A stretch of 59,397 nucleotides of DNA from Sphingopyxis sp. (lineage in GTDB: Bacteria; Pseudomonadota; Alphaproteobacteria; Sphingomonadales; Sphingomonadaceae), in contig JAEULK010000093.1 of assembly GCA_016793775.1 (NCBI GenBank), positions 1 to 59,397 on the forward strand, given 5' to 3'. The notes beneath the pieces were generated by a model. That model ran no database searches. It was not told the origin of the DNA and saw only the letters and a program-made list of their open reading frames with translations. Positions 52,257 to 59,397 of this stretch are shown one piece after another (positions within the stretch are counted from its first letter, which is position 1; each line of letters starts with the position of its first letter). A program made the translations under genes and the position numbers.

Positions 52257-53347
52257 CAGTTAACTCCTTGGAGTCTTGCCGCATCTTTGATCGCGTTCAG
52301 CCCCTCGCGCAACTCCTGCTCGCTGGTGTAGCGACCCCAGCCCAGCCGGATCGAAGCGCGGGCGTCGGCCTCGCTCACCCCCATCGCGCGCAGCACGTGG
52401 CTGACCTTGCCCGACCCGCTGCCGCAGGCGCTGCCGAGCGAGAAAGCAATATTGCGCGCGTCGGACATCAGGCGCAGGCCGTTGACGCCCTCGCGGCGGA
52501 TGTTGAGATTGCCGTGGTAGCGGCGGTCCGATGCGCCGTTGACCGTCCATTCGGGCAGCAAGTCGCGCGCCAGCGACCAGAGGCGTTCGACATGCGCTGC
52601 GTCGTCGTCGCCGCGTTCGGCGGCGAGCGCCGCCGCCGTGCCGAAACCGGCGCAAAGCGCGGGCGAGACGGTGCCCGCGCGCATGCCCTGTTCCTGCGCG
52701 CCGCCGAACATCAGCGGCGGCAGGTCGACGCCATCCCTGATCCATAGCGCGCCGATGCCTTTGGGTCCGTGAATCTTGTGCGCCGAGATCGCGATCAAGT
52801 CGGGGCCGTCGGGAATGGCGACGCGGCCATAGCCCTGAACAGCATCGCAGAGCAGCAGGCTGTTTTTGCTGTGCGCGGCGGCGGCGAAGTCGGCGACCGG
52901 CTGGATCGTGCCGACCTCGTTGTTCACCAGCATCGTGGCGACGATACCGCCTTCCGGGATGAGATCGGCGTCGGGTGCGAGCGCAAGCCCTTCGCGGTCG
53001 ACCGGGAGGATGGCGGCGTTCAATCGTTCGAGGCATTGCAGCGATGCGGCATGTTCGATGCTGAGCCCCGCGAGGCCGCCGGGCATCGCCTCCGCCCCGC
53101 GCAGCAGCGCCCAGTTGAGCGCCTCGGTCGCGCCCGAGGTGAAGAAAACGCGCCCGCCGCGGGGCAGCAAGGCCGCGACTTGATCGCGCGCGACCTCGAC
53201 CGCGGCCGCGGCGGCGCGGCCGGCCTTGTGCGGGCTCGACGGATTGGCGAACCCGTTTCCCTCTCCTGGGCCTTCCAGCCAGCGCAGCATCGCCTCGCGC
53301 GCCTCGGGAGCGAGCGGCGTCGTGGCCTGGTAATCGAGGTAGATCAT
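52256..53347 (-). CDS. iscS: Cysteine desulfurase (IscS/NifS family)
   Basis: 363 residues. A PLP enzyme that takes sulfur from cysteine for Fe-S clusters and thio-nucleosides. It begins MIYLDYQATTPLAPEAREAM; the PLP lysine lies in ISAHKIHGPKG and the active-site cysteine in SLGSACGSGSGKVSH, the long mobile loop typical of group I. The ATG at 53347 starts the conserved strand directly. A Fur-like palindrome ends 18 bases upstream. Shorter than E. coli IscS (404), closer to the compact NifS-like type; the iscS symbol is therefore approximate. Confidence 0.85.
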   Translation of the reverse strand: MIYLDYQATTPLAPEAREAMLRWLEGPGEGNGFANPSSPHKAGRAAAAAVEVARDQVAALLPRGGRVFFTSGATEALNWALLRGAEAMPGGLAGLSIEHAASLQCLERLNAAILPVDREGLALAPDADLIPEGGIVATMLVNNEVGTIQPVADFAAAAHSKNSLLLCDAVQGYGRVAIPDGPDLIAISAHKIHGPKGIGALWIRDGVDLPPLMFGGAQEQGMRAGTVSPALCAGFGTAAALAAERGDDDAAHVERLWSLARDLLPEWTVNGASDRRYHGNLNIRREGVNGLRLMSDARNIAFSLGSACGSGSGKVSHVLRAMGVSEADARASIRLGWGRYTSEQELREGLNAIKDAARLQGVN

Positions 53348-53364
53348 GCGCCGAATTGTCCTTG

Positions 53365-53381
53365 TTGCGAACGATTCGCAA
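53365..53381. promoter_or_regulatory. Fur-like inverted repeat before the desulfurase
   Basis: TTGCGAA-CGA-TTCGCAA is a perfect 7-bp inverted repeat with a 3-nt spacer, followed by AAATTTGCAT. It resembles alphaproteobacterial Fur boxes (core TGCGAA-N-TTCGCA). It lies 18-34 bases upstream of the desulfurase start and about 105 before the hydrolase gene on the other strand. Confidence 0.6.
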
Positions 53382-53485
53382 AATTTGCATGTTGAGACCT
53401 GTTTTCTATATAGGCGCCGTCTTCGCTCCGCCACCCCGCCGTCCGGCGAATCGGTGGCAAGCCCCAGAAACATAAAGGTGCGCCC

Positions 53486-54142
53486 ATGCCCGACGTGATT
53501 TTTCCCGGCCCCGAGGGCCGTATCGAAGGCCGTTTCTCGCCGCCGCCGCGCGCTCGCGCGCCGGTCGCGCTGATCCTGCACCCGCATCCGCAGGGCGGCG
53601 GCACGATGAACGACCGTATCACCCAGGCGATGTACAAGAGCTTCGTCGCGCGCGGTTTCGCGGTGCTGCGCTTCAACTTTCGCGGTGTCGGGCGCAGCCA
53701 GGGCACCTTCGACAATGGTATCGGCGAACTCAGCGACGCCGCCTCGGCGCTCGACTGGGTCCAGTCGATCCATCCCGAAGCGCAAACGACGTGGATCGCG
53801 GGCTTCAGCTTCGGCGCGTGGATCGGCATGCAGCTGTTGATGCGCCGTCCCGAGATCCGCGGCTTCCTGTCGGTCGCGCCGCCGGCGAACATGTACGACT
53901 TCAGCTTCCTGGCGCCCTGTCCCTCGTCGGGCATCATCGTCGCGGGCGGGCAGGACGAGATCGTGCCGCCGTCGGCCGTGCAGAAGCTGGTCGACAAGTT
54001 GCGCACGCAAAAGGGCATCACGATCCATCACGACGAGATCCCGCGCGCCAATCATTTCTTCGAGCATGAGCTCGACCAGTTGATGAAGTCACTCGATAAC
54101 TATCTGGATATGCGGCTCGCGCCCGATTCGCCGATTCGCTAA
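53486..54142 (+). CDS. Alpha/beta hydrolase, small predicted esterase/dienelactone-like
   Basis: 218 residues. Starts VIFPGPEGRIEGRFSPP; HPHPQGGGTMNDRI and VLRFNFRGVGRSQGTF are signature strands, GFSFGAWIGMQ bears the nucleophile Ser, and ANHFFEHEL the catalytic His. This is the conserved small bacterial hydrolase family (COG2945-like). The substrate is unknown. It diverges from the desulfurase gene, so the Fur-like palindrome may touch both. Its stop overlaps the DUF3667 gene's stop on the other strand. Confidence 0.85.
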   Translation: MPDVIFPGPEGRIEGRFSPPPRARAPVALILHPHPQGGGTMNDRITQAMYKSFVARGFAVLRFNFRGVGRSQGTFDNGIGELSDAASALDWVQSIHPEAQTTWIAGFSFGAWIGMQLLMRRPEIRGFLSVAPPANMYDFSFLAPCPSSGIIVAGGQDEIVPPSAVQKLVDKLRTQKGITIHHDEIPRANHFFEHELDQLMKSLDNYLDMRLAPDSPIR

Positions 54143-54840
54143 TCGAGCAGGCCCGCCTGCTCGATCATCGCCGCCGGCATATAGACCAGCAGGATCAGTG
54201 CGAGTTCGCCGCAAATCACCGCGGCGACCGCGCGAATCCACCCGCCGCGTCCTTCGCCGGCGTAATATTGCCGGACGGCGAAGATCGTGAAGCCCAGGCC
54301 GAGCGTCAGGCGCGCCAGATTGCGGCCAATGCTGCGATCGGCGAGGAACAACTGCATCAAAAGGTCGGCGAACAGCGCGAGCAAGGTCGCCTGCGCCAGC
54401 ACATAGAGCCGCATTACGATCGTGCCGAACAATCCGGCGGACGCGCCGCGGTAGAAGACGAAGTGCAGCACGAGCGCCGAGATCGCCGCAGACAGCAGCG
54501 GAATGATCAGCGGTTCGTTCTGCAGCATCTCGATCACCGACAGGTCGGTCTTGGTGCTGCCGGGCAGGAAACGCGCGCGGAGCGCATAGTTCAGCGCCAG
54601 TGCGACCGCGATATAGGGCACCGCCTTGACGAGGATGTCGCGGTCGCTCTCGATGTAGCGGCGGATCAGTACGCCGGGCCGGATGAACAGGCCGAGCAGC
54701 GTTTGCAGCACGCCCTTTTCCCACCAGTTCCCGACCAGTTCGTCCACGACGGTGCGACGGTCGATCGGCTCGGGCTGCAGATCCTTGCCGCAGTCGGGGC
54801 AATAGCGCCCGACCTGACGGTGAGCGCAATCGTCGTTCAC
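54139..54840 (-). CDS. DUF3667-like membrane protein with N-terminal zinc ribbon
   Basis: 233 residues. The N-terminus CAHRQVGRYCPDCGKDL is a zinc ribbon, followed by RRTVVDELVGNWWEKGVLQT typical of DUF3667. Four to five hydrophobic spans follow (PYIAVALALNYAL, IIPLLSAAISALVLHFVF, LYVLAQATLLALFADLLMQ, VAAVICGELALILLVYMPAA). The start is GTG at 54840, sharing bases with the preceding small gene's stop. The function of the family is unknown; position in the inner membrane is clear. Confidence 0.78.
   Translation of the reverse strand: MNDDCAHRQVGRYCPDCGKDLQPEPIDRRTVVDELVGNWWEKGVLQTLLGLFIRPGVLIRRYIESDRDILVKAVPYIAVALALNYALRARFLPGSTKTDLSVIEMLQNEPLIIPLLSAAISALVLHFVFYRGASAGLFGTIVMRLYVLAQATLLALFADLLMQLFLADRSIGRNLARLTLGLGFTIFAVRQYYAGEGRGGWIRAVAAVICGELALILLVYMPAAMIEQAGLLD
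54142..54165. terminator. 24-bp palindrome at convergent gene ends
   Basis: ATCGAGCAGGCCCGCCTGCTCGAT is almost perfectly self-complementary and lies where the hydrolase (plus) and the DUF3667 gene (minus) converge. It is coding in the latter (AGLLD). It is likely to act as a shared transcription end, although no T run follows. Confidence 0.5.
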
Positions 54841-55031
54841 TCGGCGCCTTTGGCGGTCGTTGTGGGCTTGGGTTCCGGGATCATCCAGATCGCGACATTG
54901 GCGAACATCACCAGCGCGGCGATGACCATCAGCAGGGCACGGCGGCGGTCGCCGCCCCGGAAAACGAAGACGGCGCCGCCGATGAGGACGATCCCCGTCA
55001 GCATCAGCACCGATATCATGGTTTCGAACAT
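54837..55031 (-). CDS. Small inner-membrane protein
   Basis: 64 residues with two hydrophobic segments (ETMISVLMLTGIVLIGGAVFVF and ALLMVIAALVMFANVAIWMI) split by a basic RGGDRRR loop, C-terminal tail charged. It overlaps the DUF3667 gene's GTG by 4 bases, so the two are co-translated. No function is recognised. Confidence 0.65.
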   Translation of the reverse strand: MFETMISVLMLTGIVLIGGAVFVFRGGDRRRALLMVIAALVMFANVAIWMIPEPKPTTTAKGAE

Positions 55032-55143
55032 AGGGCGGCTTTATCGTTGGCGTCACAAATTTGCCACCTCGCTTATGGCCAATCCGCGCGCCTTGGCCTA
55101 AAGGCCGCTCATCGATTCCCTCCAGTCCTGCGGGAGCCGCATC

Positions 55144-55596
55144 ATGCGCCTAGCCATTGCCTCCGACCACGCCGCCTACGAGCTGAAAGCATTGCTCGCG
55201 GACTGGCTGCGCGAGCAGGGGCATGAGGTCGAGGACCTGGGCACCGACGGCCCCGACAGCGTCGATTATCCCGATTACGGCTATCGCCTCGCCGACGCCG
55301 TTGCGAGCGGGCGCGCCGAGAAGGGCGTCGCGCTCTGCGGATCGGGCATCGGCATCTCGATTTCGGTCAACCGCAACCCCGGCTGCCGCTGCGCCCTGGT
55401 ATCCGAGCCACTCTCGGCCAGCCTGTCGCGCCAGCATAATGACGCCAACGTCATCGCGATGGGCGCGCGGCTGACCGGTATCGACATGGCGAAGGCGTGC
55501 CTCGACGCCTTCCTCACCACAGATTTTGCCGGCGACCGCCACGCGCGCCGCGTCGACAAGCTTTCCCATCCTCCCCTATTGGAGACCAGCCGATGA
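55144..55596 (+). CDS. rpiB: Ribose-5-phosphate isomerase B
   Basis: 150 residues. Interconverts ribose 5-phosphate and ribulose 5-phosphate. The N-terminus [30 protein letters not shown] (catalytic Cys), [16 protein letters not shown] and HARRVDKL are all family marks. It is translated directly upstream of glyA with an ATGA overlap. Confidence 0.95.
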   Translation: MRLAIASDHAAYELKALLADWLREQGHEVEDLGTDGPDSVDYPDYGYRLADAVASGRAEKGVALCGSGIGISISVNRNPGCRCALVSEPLSASLSRQHNDANVIAMGARLTGIDMAKACLDAFLTTDFAGDRHARRVDKLSHPPLLETSR

Positions 55597-56900
55597 CCAC
55601 AGAAACGCTCGACAAGCCCATCAAATCGGCCGGCTATTTCACCGACGGCGTCGGCACAACCGATCCCGCCGTCGCGGCGGCGATGAAGCATGAGATGGAG
55701 CGCGAGCAATATCAGATCGAGCTCATCGCGAGCGAGAATATCGTCTCGAAAGCGGTGCTCGAAGCCCAAGGTTCGGTATTCACCAACAAATATGCCGAAG
55801 GCTATCCGGGCCGCCGTTACTATCAGGGCTGCGCGCCGTCGGACGAGGTCGAGACGCTCGCGATCGACCGCGCCAAGAAATTGTTCGACTGCAATTTCGT
55901 CAACGTCCAGCCGCATTCGGGCGCGCAGGCGAACGGGGCGGTGATGCTGGCGCTGACCAAGCCCGGCGCGACGATCCTGGGTATGAGCCTCGACGCCGGT
56001 GGCCACCTGACCCACGGCGCGCCGCCCGCCATGTCGGGCAAATGGTTCAACGCGGTGCAATATGGCGTGCGCTCCGACGACCATCTCGTCGATTTCGACC
56101 AGGTCGAGGCGCTGGCGAAGGAGCACCGCCCCGCGCTGATCATCGCGGGCGGCTCGGCCTATCCGCGCACGCTCGACTTCGCGCGCTTCCGGGCCATCGC
56201 CGATGACGTCGGCGCGCTGCTGATGGTCGATATGGCGCATTTCGCGGGTCTCGTCGCCGGCGGCGCGCATCCCTCGCCGATGGAGCATGCGCATGTCGTC
56301 ACCACGACGACGCACAAGACGCTGCGCGGCCCGCGCGGCGGCATGATCCTGACGAATGACGAAGCGATCGCGAAGCGCATCAACTCGGCGGTATTCCCCG
56401 GGCTGCAGGGCGGTCCGCTGATGCACGTCATCGCCGCCAAGGCGGTCGCCTTCGGCGAGGCGCTGCGCCCCGAGTTCAGGGATTATGCGAAAGCCACCAT
56501 CGCCAACGCCCAAGCGCTCGCCAACCGGCTCAAGGCGCGGGGCGCCGATGTCGTCGCGGGCGGCACCGACACCCATCTTGCGCTGATCGACCTGCGCCCG
56601 CTCGGCATCACCGGCCGCGACGCGGACGAGGCGCTCGAGCGCAGCGCGATCACCTGCAACAAGAATGGCGTGCCCTTCGATCCGCTGCCGCCGGTCAAGA
56701 CCAGCGGCATCCGCGTCGGATCGCCCGCGGGTACCACGCGCGGCTTCGGTATCGCCGAGTTCGAGGACATCGGCGACATGGTCGCCGACGTGCTCGAAGC
56801 GCTGCGCGACAAGGGCGAGCATGGCGACGCCGATGTCGAGGCCGACGTCCGCAAGCGCGTCCGCGCGCTGTGCGAACGCTTCCCCATCTATCTGGGCTGA
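55593..56900 (+). CDS. glyA: Serine hydroxymethyltransferase
   Basis: 435 residues, usual length. PLP enzyme converting serine and tetrahydrofolate to glycine and methylene-THF. [47 protein letters not shown], the PLP lysine in [15 protein letters not shown] and [13 protein letters not shown] are conserved. An N-terminal extension ([15 protein letters not shown]) precedes the fold. It overlaps rpiB and precedes a small membrane-protein gene and nrdR, with gaps of 4 and 3 bases, so all four genes form one operon. Confidence 0.97.
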   Translation: MTTETLDKPIKSAGYFTDGVGTTDPAVAAAMKHEMEREQYQIELIASENIVSKAVLEAQGSVFTNKYAEGYPGRRYYQGCAPSDEVETLAIDRAKKLFDCNFVNVQPHSGAQANGAVMLALTKPGATILGMSLDAGGHLTHGAPPAMSGKWFNAVQYGVRSDDHLVDFDQVEALAKEHRPALIIAGGSAYPRTLDFARFRAIADDVGALLMVDMAHFAGLVAGGAHPSPMEHAHVVTTTTHKTLRGPRGGMILTNDEAIAKRINSAVFPGLQGGPLMHVIAAKAVAFGEALRPEFRDYAKATIANAQALANRLKARGADVVAGGTDTHLALIDLRPLGITGRDADEALERSAITCNKNGVPFDPLPPVKTSGIRVGSPAGTTRGFGIAEFEDIGDMVADVLEALRDKGEHGDADVEADVRKRVRALCERFPIYLG

Positions 56901-56904
56901 CCCG

Positions 56905-57123
56905 ATGGCGCGCCAGCACCCCGAGGAACCGACGCTTGCCGAGCTGACAATCGAAGAGATCAAGGCGATGGGCAAGCAGGGCATGGCGCATCCGTCGACG
57001 CGGCCGGTGCTGATCGGCGGCGTCATCGGGGCAGCCGTCGGGTTGGTGCTCGACGCGATCAGCTGGCCGGTCGGCCTGTTCATCGGCGCCGCCATTGCTC
57101 TCCTCATGCGGGTGCGTCGCTGA
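56905..57123 (+). CDS. Small membrane protein between glyA and nrdR
   Basis: 72 residues. A charged N-terminus (HPEEPTLAELTIEEIKAMG) is followed by two hydrophobic stretches (VLIGGVIGAAVGLVLDAI, VGLFIGAAIALLM) and a basic end. The gaps to glyA and nrdR are 4 and 3 bases. Not recognised. Confidence 0.65.
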   Translation: MARQHPEEPTLAELTIEEIKAMGKQGMAHPSTRPVLIGGVIGAAVGLVLDAISWPVGLFIGAAIALLMRVRR

Positions 57124-57126
57124 CCC

Positions 57127-57591
57127 ATGCGCTGCCCTTATTGTGGACATGAAGACAGTCAGGTGAAGGACAGCCGTCCGACCGAGGACGGCGCGGCGAT
57201 CCGGCGGCGGCGGCAATGCGAGGATTGCGGCGCGCGCTTTACGACTTTCGAGCGGATCCAGCTGCGCGAGGTCGCGGTGCTGAAGGCCGACGGCGGGCGC
57301 GAGCCCTTCGACCGCGAGAAACTGATGCGCAGCGTCCAGATCGCCTGCCGCAAGCGCCCGATCGATGCCGCGCGCATCGAGCGGCTGGTGTCGGGCATCC
57401 AGCGCCAGCTCGAAACATCGGGCGAGAATGAGGTCCGCGCGGCGCAGATCGGCGCGATGGTGATGGAGGCGCTCAAGGGTTTCGACAGCGTCGCCTATAT
57501 CCGCTTTGCCAGCGTCTATCGCGAGTTCACCGAGGCCAAGGATTTCGAAGAATTCGCCTCGACGATCAACGAGGCGGCGCACAAGGGGTGA
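57127..57591 (+). CDS. nrdR: Transcriptional repressor NrdR
   Basis: 154 residues. The zinc ribbon Cys3, Cys6, Cys31, Cys34 ([17 protein letters not shown]) and the ATP-cone ([27 protein letters not shown]) define NrdR, which represses ribonucleotide reductase genes by sensing ATP/dATP. The glyA-nrdR neighbourhood is common in alphaproteobacteria. Confidence 0.97.
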   Translation: MRCPYCGHEDSQVKDSRPTEDGAAIRRRRQCEDCGARFTTFERIQLREVAVLKADGGREPFDREKLMRSVQIACRKRPIDAARIERLVSGIQRQLETSGENEVRAAQIGAMVMEALKGFDSVAYIRFASVYREFTEAKDFEEFASTINEAAHKG

Positions 57592-57608
57592 CATTTCCCA
57601 CTCCGTAT

Positions 57609-58003
57609 CCCCGAGCGAAGACGAGGGGCTGTTTCGAGCCTAGCGAGAAAGATTGACGAGACCGCTGGTGACATTCTGGACCTACCTCCTTCACTGCGCA
57701 GACCGCAGCTATTACACCGGTCATACGGACGATCTCGACAAGCGCGTTTATCAACATCAGGAAGGCGTCCTGGGCGGTTACACGTCCACGCGGCGCCCCG
57801 TCGAACTCGTGTGGGCGGAAGGATTTGAAACGCGCGAAGAGGCCAAAGCCGCCGAGTTGAAGATCAAGAACTGGTCTCGCGCGAAAAAGGAAGCGCTTAT
57901 CGCGAGAGATTGGGATCGGTTGAAACGCGCATCGGTTCCGCCCACCGAGCGCCGGGCCCGCGCCTCGGCTTCGCTCGGCGGAACCCCTCGTCTTCGCTCG
58001 GGG
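57609..58003. repeat. Perfect 20-bp inverted repeats flanking the GIY-YIG segment
   Basis: CCCCGAGCGAAGACGAGGGG at 57609-57628 is exactly the reverse complement of 57984-58003. The second copy is read in frame as protein in the linker of the fusion gene. A second hairpin (GGTTCCG 57934-57940 with CGGAACC 57979-57985) lies inside. Such REP-like sequences bordering a nuclease gene suggest a transposed or nuclease-linked unit. Confidence 0.75.
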
Positions 58004-58750
58004 ACTCGGCAAGAGGGGGATGCGATCATAACCGCTCCGCCTCCCGTCATCGTCCTCGTGCGCCCGCAACTCGGCGAGAATATCGGCAAGGCGGCGCGTG
58101 CGATGCTCAATTTCGGGCTGACCGAGATGCGGCTGGTGAGCCCGCGCGACGGTTGGCCCAACCCCGACGCCGGGCCTGCCGCGTCGGGCGCCGATATCGT
58201 GCTGGCGCAGGCGGAGGTATTCGACAGCCTGGCCGCCGCGACCGCCGACTGCACCCACATCTATGCGACCACCGTGCGCAAGCGCGGGGTGACCAAGCCC
58301 GTGCTCACGCCCGAGGCGGCGGCGCAGCAGGTGCGCGCCACCGCGGGTCGCTCGGCCTATGTATTCGGCGCCGAACGCTCGGGGCTGGAAACCGACGATG
58401 TCGCGCTGGCGCACAGCATCGTCACCGTGCCGATCAACCCTGAATTCGGCTCGCTCAACCTGGCGCAGGCGGTGATTCTGCTCGCTTATGAATGGTCGAA
58501 GGGCGAGGCGCTCGCCAGCCCGCCGCAGGTCGATCTCGACCCGCCGGCCCTGCACGCCGAATATGAGGAGTTGATCGGGCATTTCGTCCGCGACCTCGAC
58601 GCCGCGGGCTATTTCTTTCCGGCCGACCGCCGCGCGGCGACGCTGCGGACGCTCCGCACGATGATTACCAAGACCGGCTGGTCCCATAACGACATCCGGA
58701 TGATGCACGGGATCGTCACGATCCTCGGGCGAACGCCCCGGCCGCGATGA
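57668..58750 (+). CDS. trmJ: In-frame fusion: GIY-YIG nuclease-like domain plus TrmJ-type tRNA methyltransferase
   Basis: About 360 residues in one frame. Residues ~1-85 (TFWTYLLHCADRSYYTGHTD, GGYTSTRRPVELVWAEGFET, REEAKAAELKIKNWSR) are a stand-alone GIY-YIG domain of the UPF0213-like group. A low-complexity linker (~86-120, RRARASASLGGTPRLRSG) encoded by REP-like repeats follows. From ITAPPPVIVLVRPQLGENIG onward is the SpoU/TrmJ fold (YVFGAERSGLETDDV, PINPEFGSLNLAQAV), which 2'-O-methylates position 32 of tRNA. No ATG, GTG or TTG lies before the TrmJ core within the linker, so a separate start is not seen. The GTG at 57668 is the most likely start of the GIY-YIG part; a TTG at 57653 is the alternative. 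Confidence 0.8.
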   Translation: MTFWTYLLHCADRSYYTGHTDDLDKRVYQHQEGVLGGYTSTRRPVELVWAEGFETREEAKAAELKIKNWSRAKKEALIARDWDRLKRASVPPTERRARASASLGGTPRLRSGTRQEGDAIITAPPPVIVLVRPQLGENIGKAARAMLNFGLTEMRLVSPRDGWPNPDAGPAASGADIVLAQAEVFDSLAAATADCTHIYATTVRKRGVTKPVLTPEAAAQQVRATAGRSAYVFGAERSGLETDDVALAHSIVTVPINPEFGSLNLAQAVILLAYEWSKGEALASPPQVDLDPPALHAEYEELIGHFVRDLDAAGYFFPADRRAATLRTLRTMITKTGWSHNDIRMMHGIVTILGRTPRPR

Positions 58751-58755
58751 CGCCG

Positions 58756-58771
58756 CCCCGCGGTAGCGGGG
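58756..58771. terminator. Hairpin between converging trmJ and chorismate mutase genes
   Basis: CCCCGC-GGTA-GCGGGG, a perfect 6-bp stem in the 22-base gap between the two stops. A likely bidirectional transcription end, without a clear T run. Confidence 0.55.
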
Positions 58772-58772
58772 G

Positions 58773-59087
58773 TCAGCCTTCGGCGCGCAGCCGGTCCCAT
58801 TGCGTCGCTTCATAGGCGATCGACTGTTCGACCAGTTCGTTCCACACCGCGCGCAGCCGCGCCGGTTCCAGCCCGGCCGCTTCGCCTTCGCGCGCGACAT
58901 TGTCGAGCACCTGCGCCTTGCGGACCTCGTCGCGTACGGTATTGCGGTCGGGCTTGATGCGCGCGGCGGCGTCCATATAGCCGAAGCGGCGGACGAGCAG
59001 GGCGACGAGGTCGCGATCGACTTCGTCGACGCCGGCGCGGACGTCGAGCATGGTTTCGCAGGTCTCGGGAGATTTGGCAGCGGTCAT
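58773..59087 (-). CDS. Chorismate mutase, AroQ type
   Basis: 104 residues, all helical. [42 protein letters not shown] and [19 protein letters not shown] follow the AroQ chorismate mutase pattern, with Arg, Lys and Glu lining the active site. It turns chorismate into prephenate for Phe and Tyr. It converges on the trmJ fusion and has its own promoter in the ~210-base gap to rpsD. Isochorismate pyruvate-lyase members look similar, so the exact reaction is not fixed. Confidence 0.85.
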   Translation of the reverse strand: MTAAKSPETCETMLDVRAGVDEVDRDLVALLVRRFGYMDAAARIKPDRNTVRDEVRKAQVLDNVAREGEAAGLEPARLRAVWNELVEQSIAYEATQWDRLRAEG

Positions 59088-59298
59088 GCGCGCGGCTTTA
59101 GCGGCTTTTTTCCCACTGTCGAGCCGGGGCGTCGGGCGAGCGCGGCAATGCTTGACTTTGCGTCATCCCCCGTCTAACCGCGCGCCTTCGCAATGGACCC
59201 CGCACCCCGGTGAAGCGGCGGTCGCATATGGCTCTGCCCATATGGTGCGACCCGGGAACCGCCGAAATCCTTCGGCACACAGCATATTGGAGACGACA

Positions 59299-59397
59299 AT
59301 GTCGAAGCGCCAGAGCGCCAAGTATAAACTCGACCGCCGCATGGGCGAGAACATCTGGGGTCGCCCGAAGAGCCCGGTCAACCGCCGCGAATATGGC
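59299..59397 (+). CDS. rpsD: 30S ribosomal protein S4, 5' end only
   Basis: 33 codons to the window edge: [20 protein letters not shown], then [13 protein letters not shown], the sphingomonad-type start of S4, a small-subunit assembly protein and translational autoregulator. TTGGAGACGAC before the ATG holds the ribosome-binding site. The ~210 bases upstream, shared with the divergent chorismate mutase gene, hold the promoter; no leader structure was resolved. Confidence 0.93.
   Translation, partial: MSKRQSAKYKLDRRMGENIWGRPKSPVNRREYG

Noticed and set aside
52256-54067. Longer 603-codon version of the desulfurase
   Set aside because: The extra N-terminal 240 residues are antisense to the hydrolase gene and lack any domain; the conserved fold begins at the ATG at 53347.

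Overview
The window is a GC-rich chromosomal segment of a sphingomonad alphaproteobacterium, most likely Sphingopyxis or a close relative. This rests on the style of the proteins: a Caulobacter/sphingomonad-type TonB-dependent receptor paired with tryptophan-halogenase-like flavoproteins, a recognisable start of sphingomonad-type ribosomal protein S4, NrdR, GlyA and RpiB. No rRNA, CRISPR array or complete tRNA was seen.

Layout. (1) Positions 1-2116 look like the end of an integrated element. They hold a sigma-region-4-like protein, an unknown protein, a ribbon-helix-helix protein behind a long palindrome, and finally the 3' half of a tRNA-Leu(CAA) ending in CCA at 2116, the usual scar of tRNA-targeted integration. 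(2) Positions 2138-16472 are a maltodextrin/starch uptake locus: an MFS sugar transporter, a LacI-type regulator, a TonB-dependent receptor (frameshifted as given), two tryptophan-halogenase-like proteins, a secreted GH13 amylase, a cytoplasmic GH13 alpha-glucosidase and a secreted GH97 enzyme. (3) A double-PilZ protein follows at 16732-17346.

(4) Positions 17869-42940 are the centrepiece: about 19 tightly packed same-strand genes encoding a contractile injection system of the extracellular (eCIS, PVC/Afp-like) type. It has sheath, tube, a sheath/tube terminator (DUF4255), AAA+ ATPase, a tube/baseplate adaptor, LysM-like, hub, spike, PAAR-like tip, gp25, two J-type wedge proteins, a gpI-like protein and a very large DUF6519/beta-helix fibre-like protein. 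No capsid, terminase, portal, integrase or lysis genes and no T6SS membrane complex are present. In its middle lies a probable cargo gene (25482-27245): an eCIS-type DUF4157 domain with HELAH, an Ala/Gly-rich hydrophobic linker and a C-terminal domain with a D...ExK pattern like PD-(D/E)XK nucleases. It is coupled to an unrecognised partner gene. Most junctions overlap by 1-11 bases, so this is one translationally coupled operon.

(5) Positions 43117-59397 are mostly housekeeping or metabolic: agmatine catabolism (aguA, aguB), a duplicated TonB_C protein, M28 and S9 peptidases, a decayed diheme cytochrome c, a class A beta-lactamase with the Cys69/Cys238 pair, a [2Fe-2S] ferredoxin and cysteine desulfurase behind a Fur-like box, a DUF3667 membrane protein, rpiB-glyA-nrdR, a GIY-YIG/TrmJ in-frame fusion, chorismate mutase and the start of rpsD.

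Three genes (TonB receptor, TonB_C protein, M28 peptidase) are each broken by what reads as one extra base. That pattern may be sequencing error. The cytochrome gene, with a nonsense codon and a separate frame change, looks truly dead.
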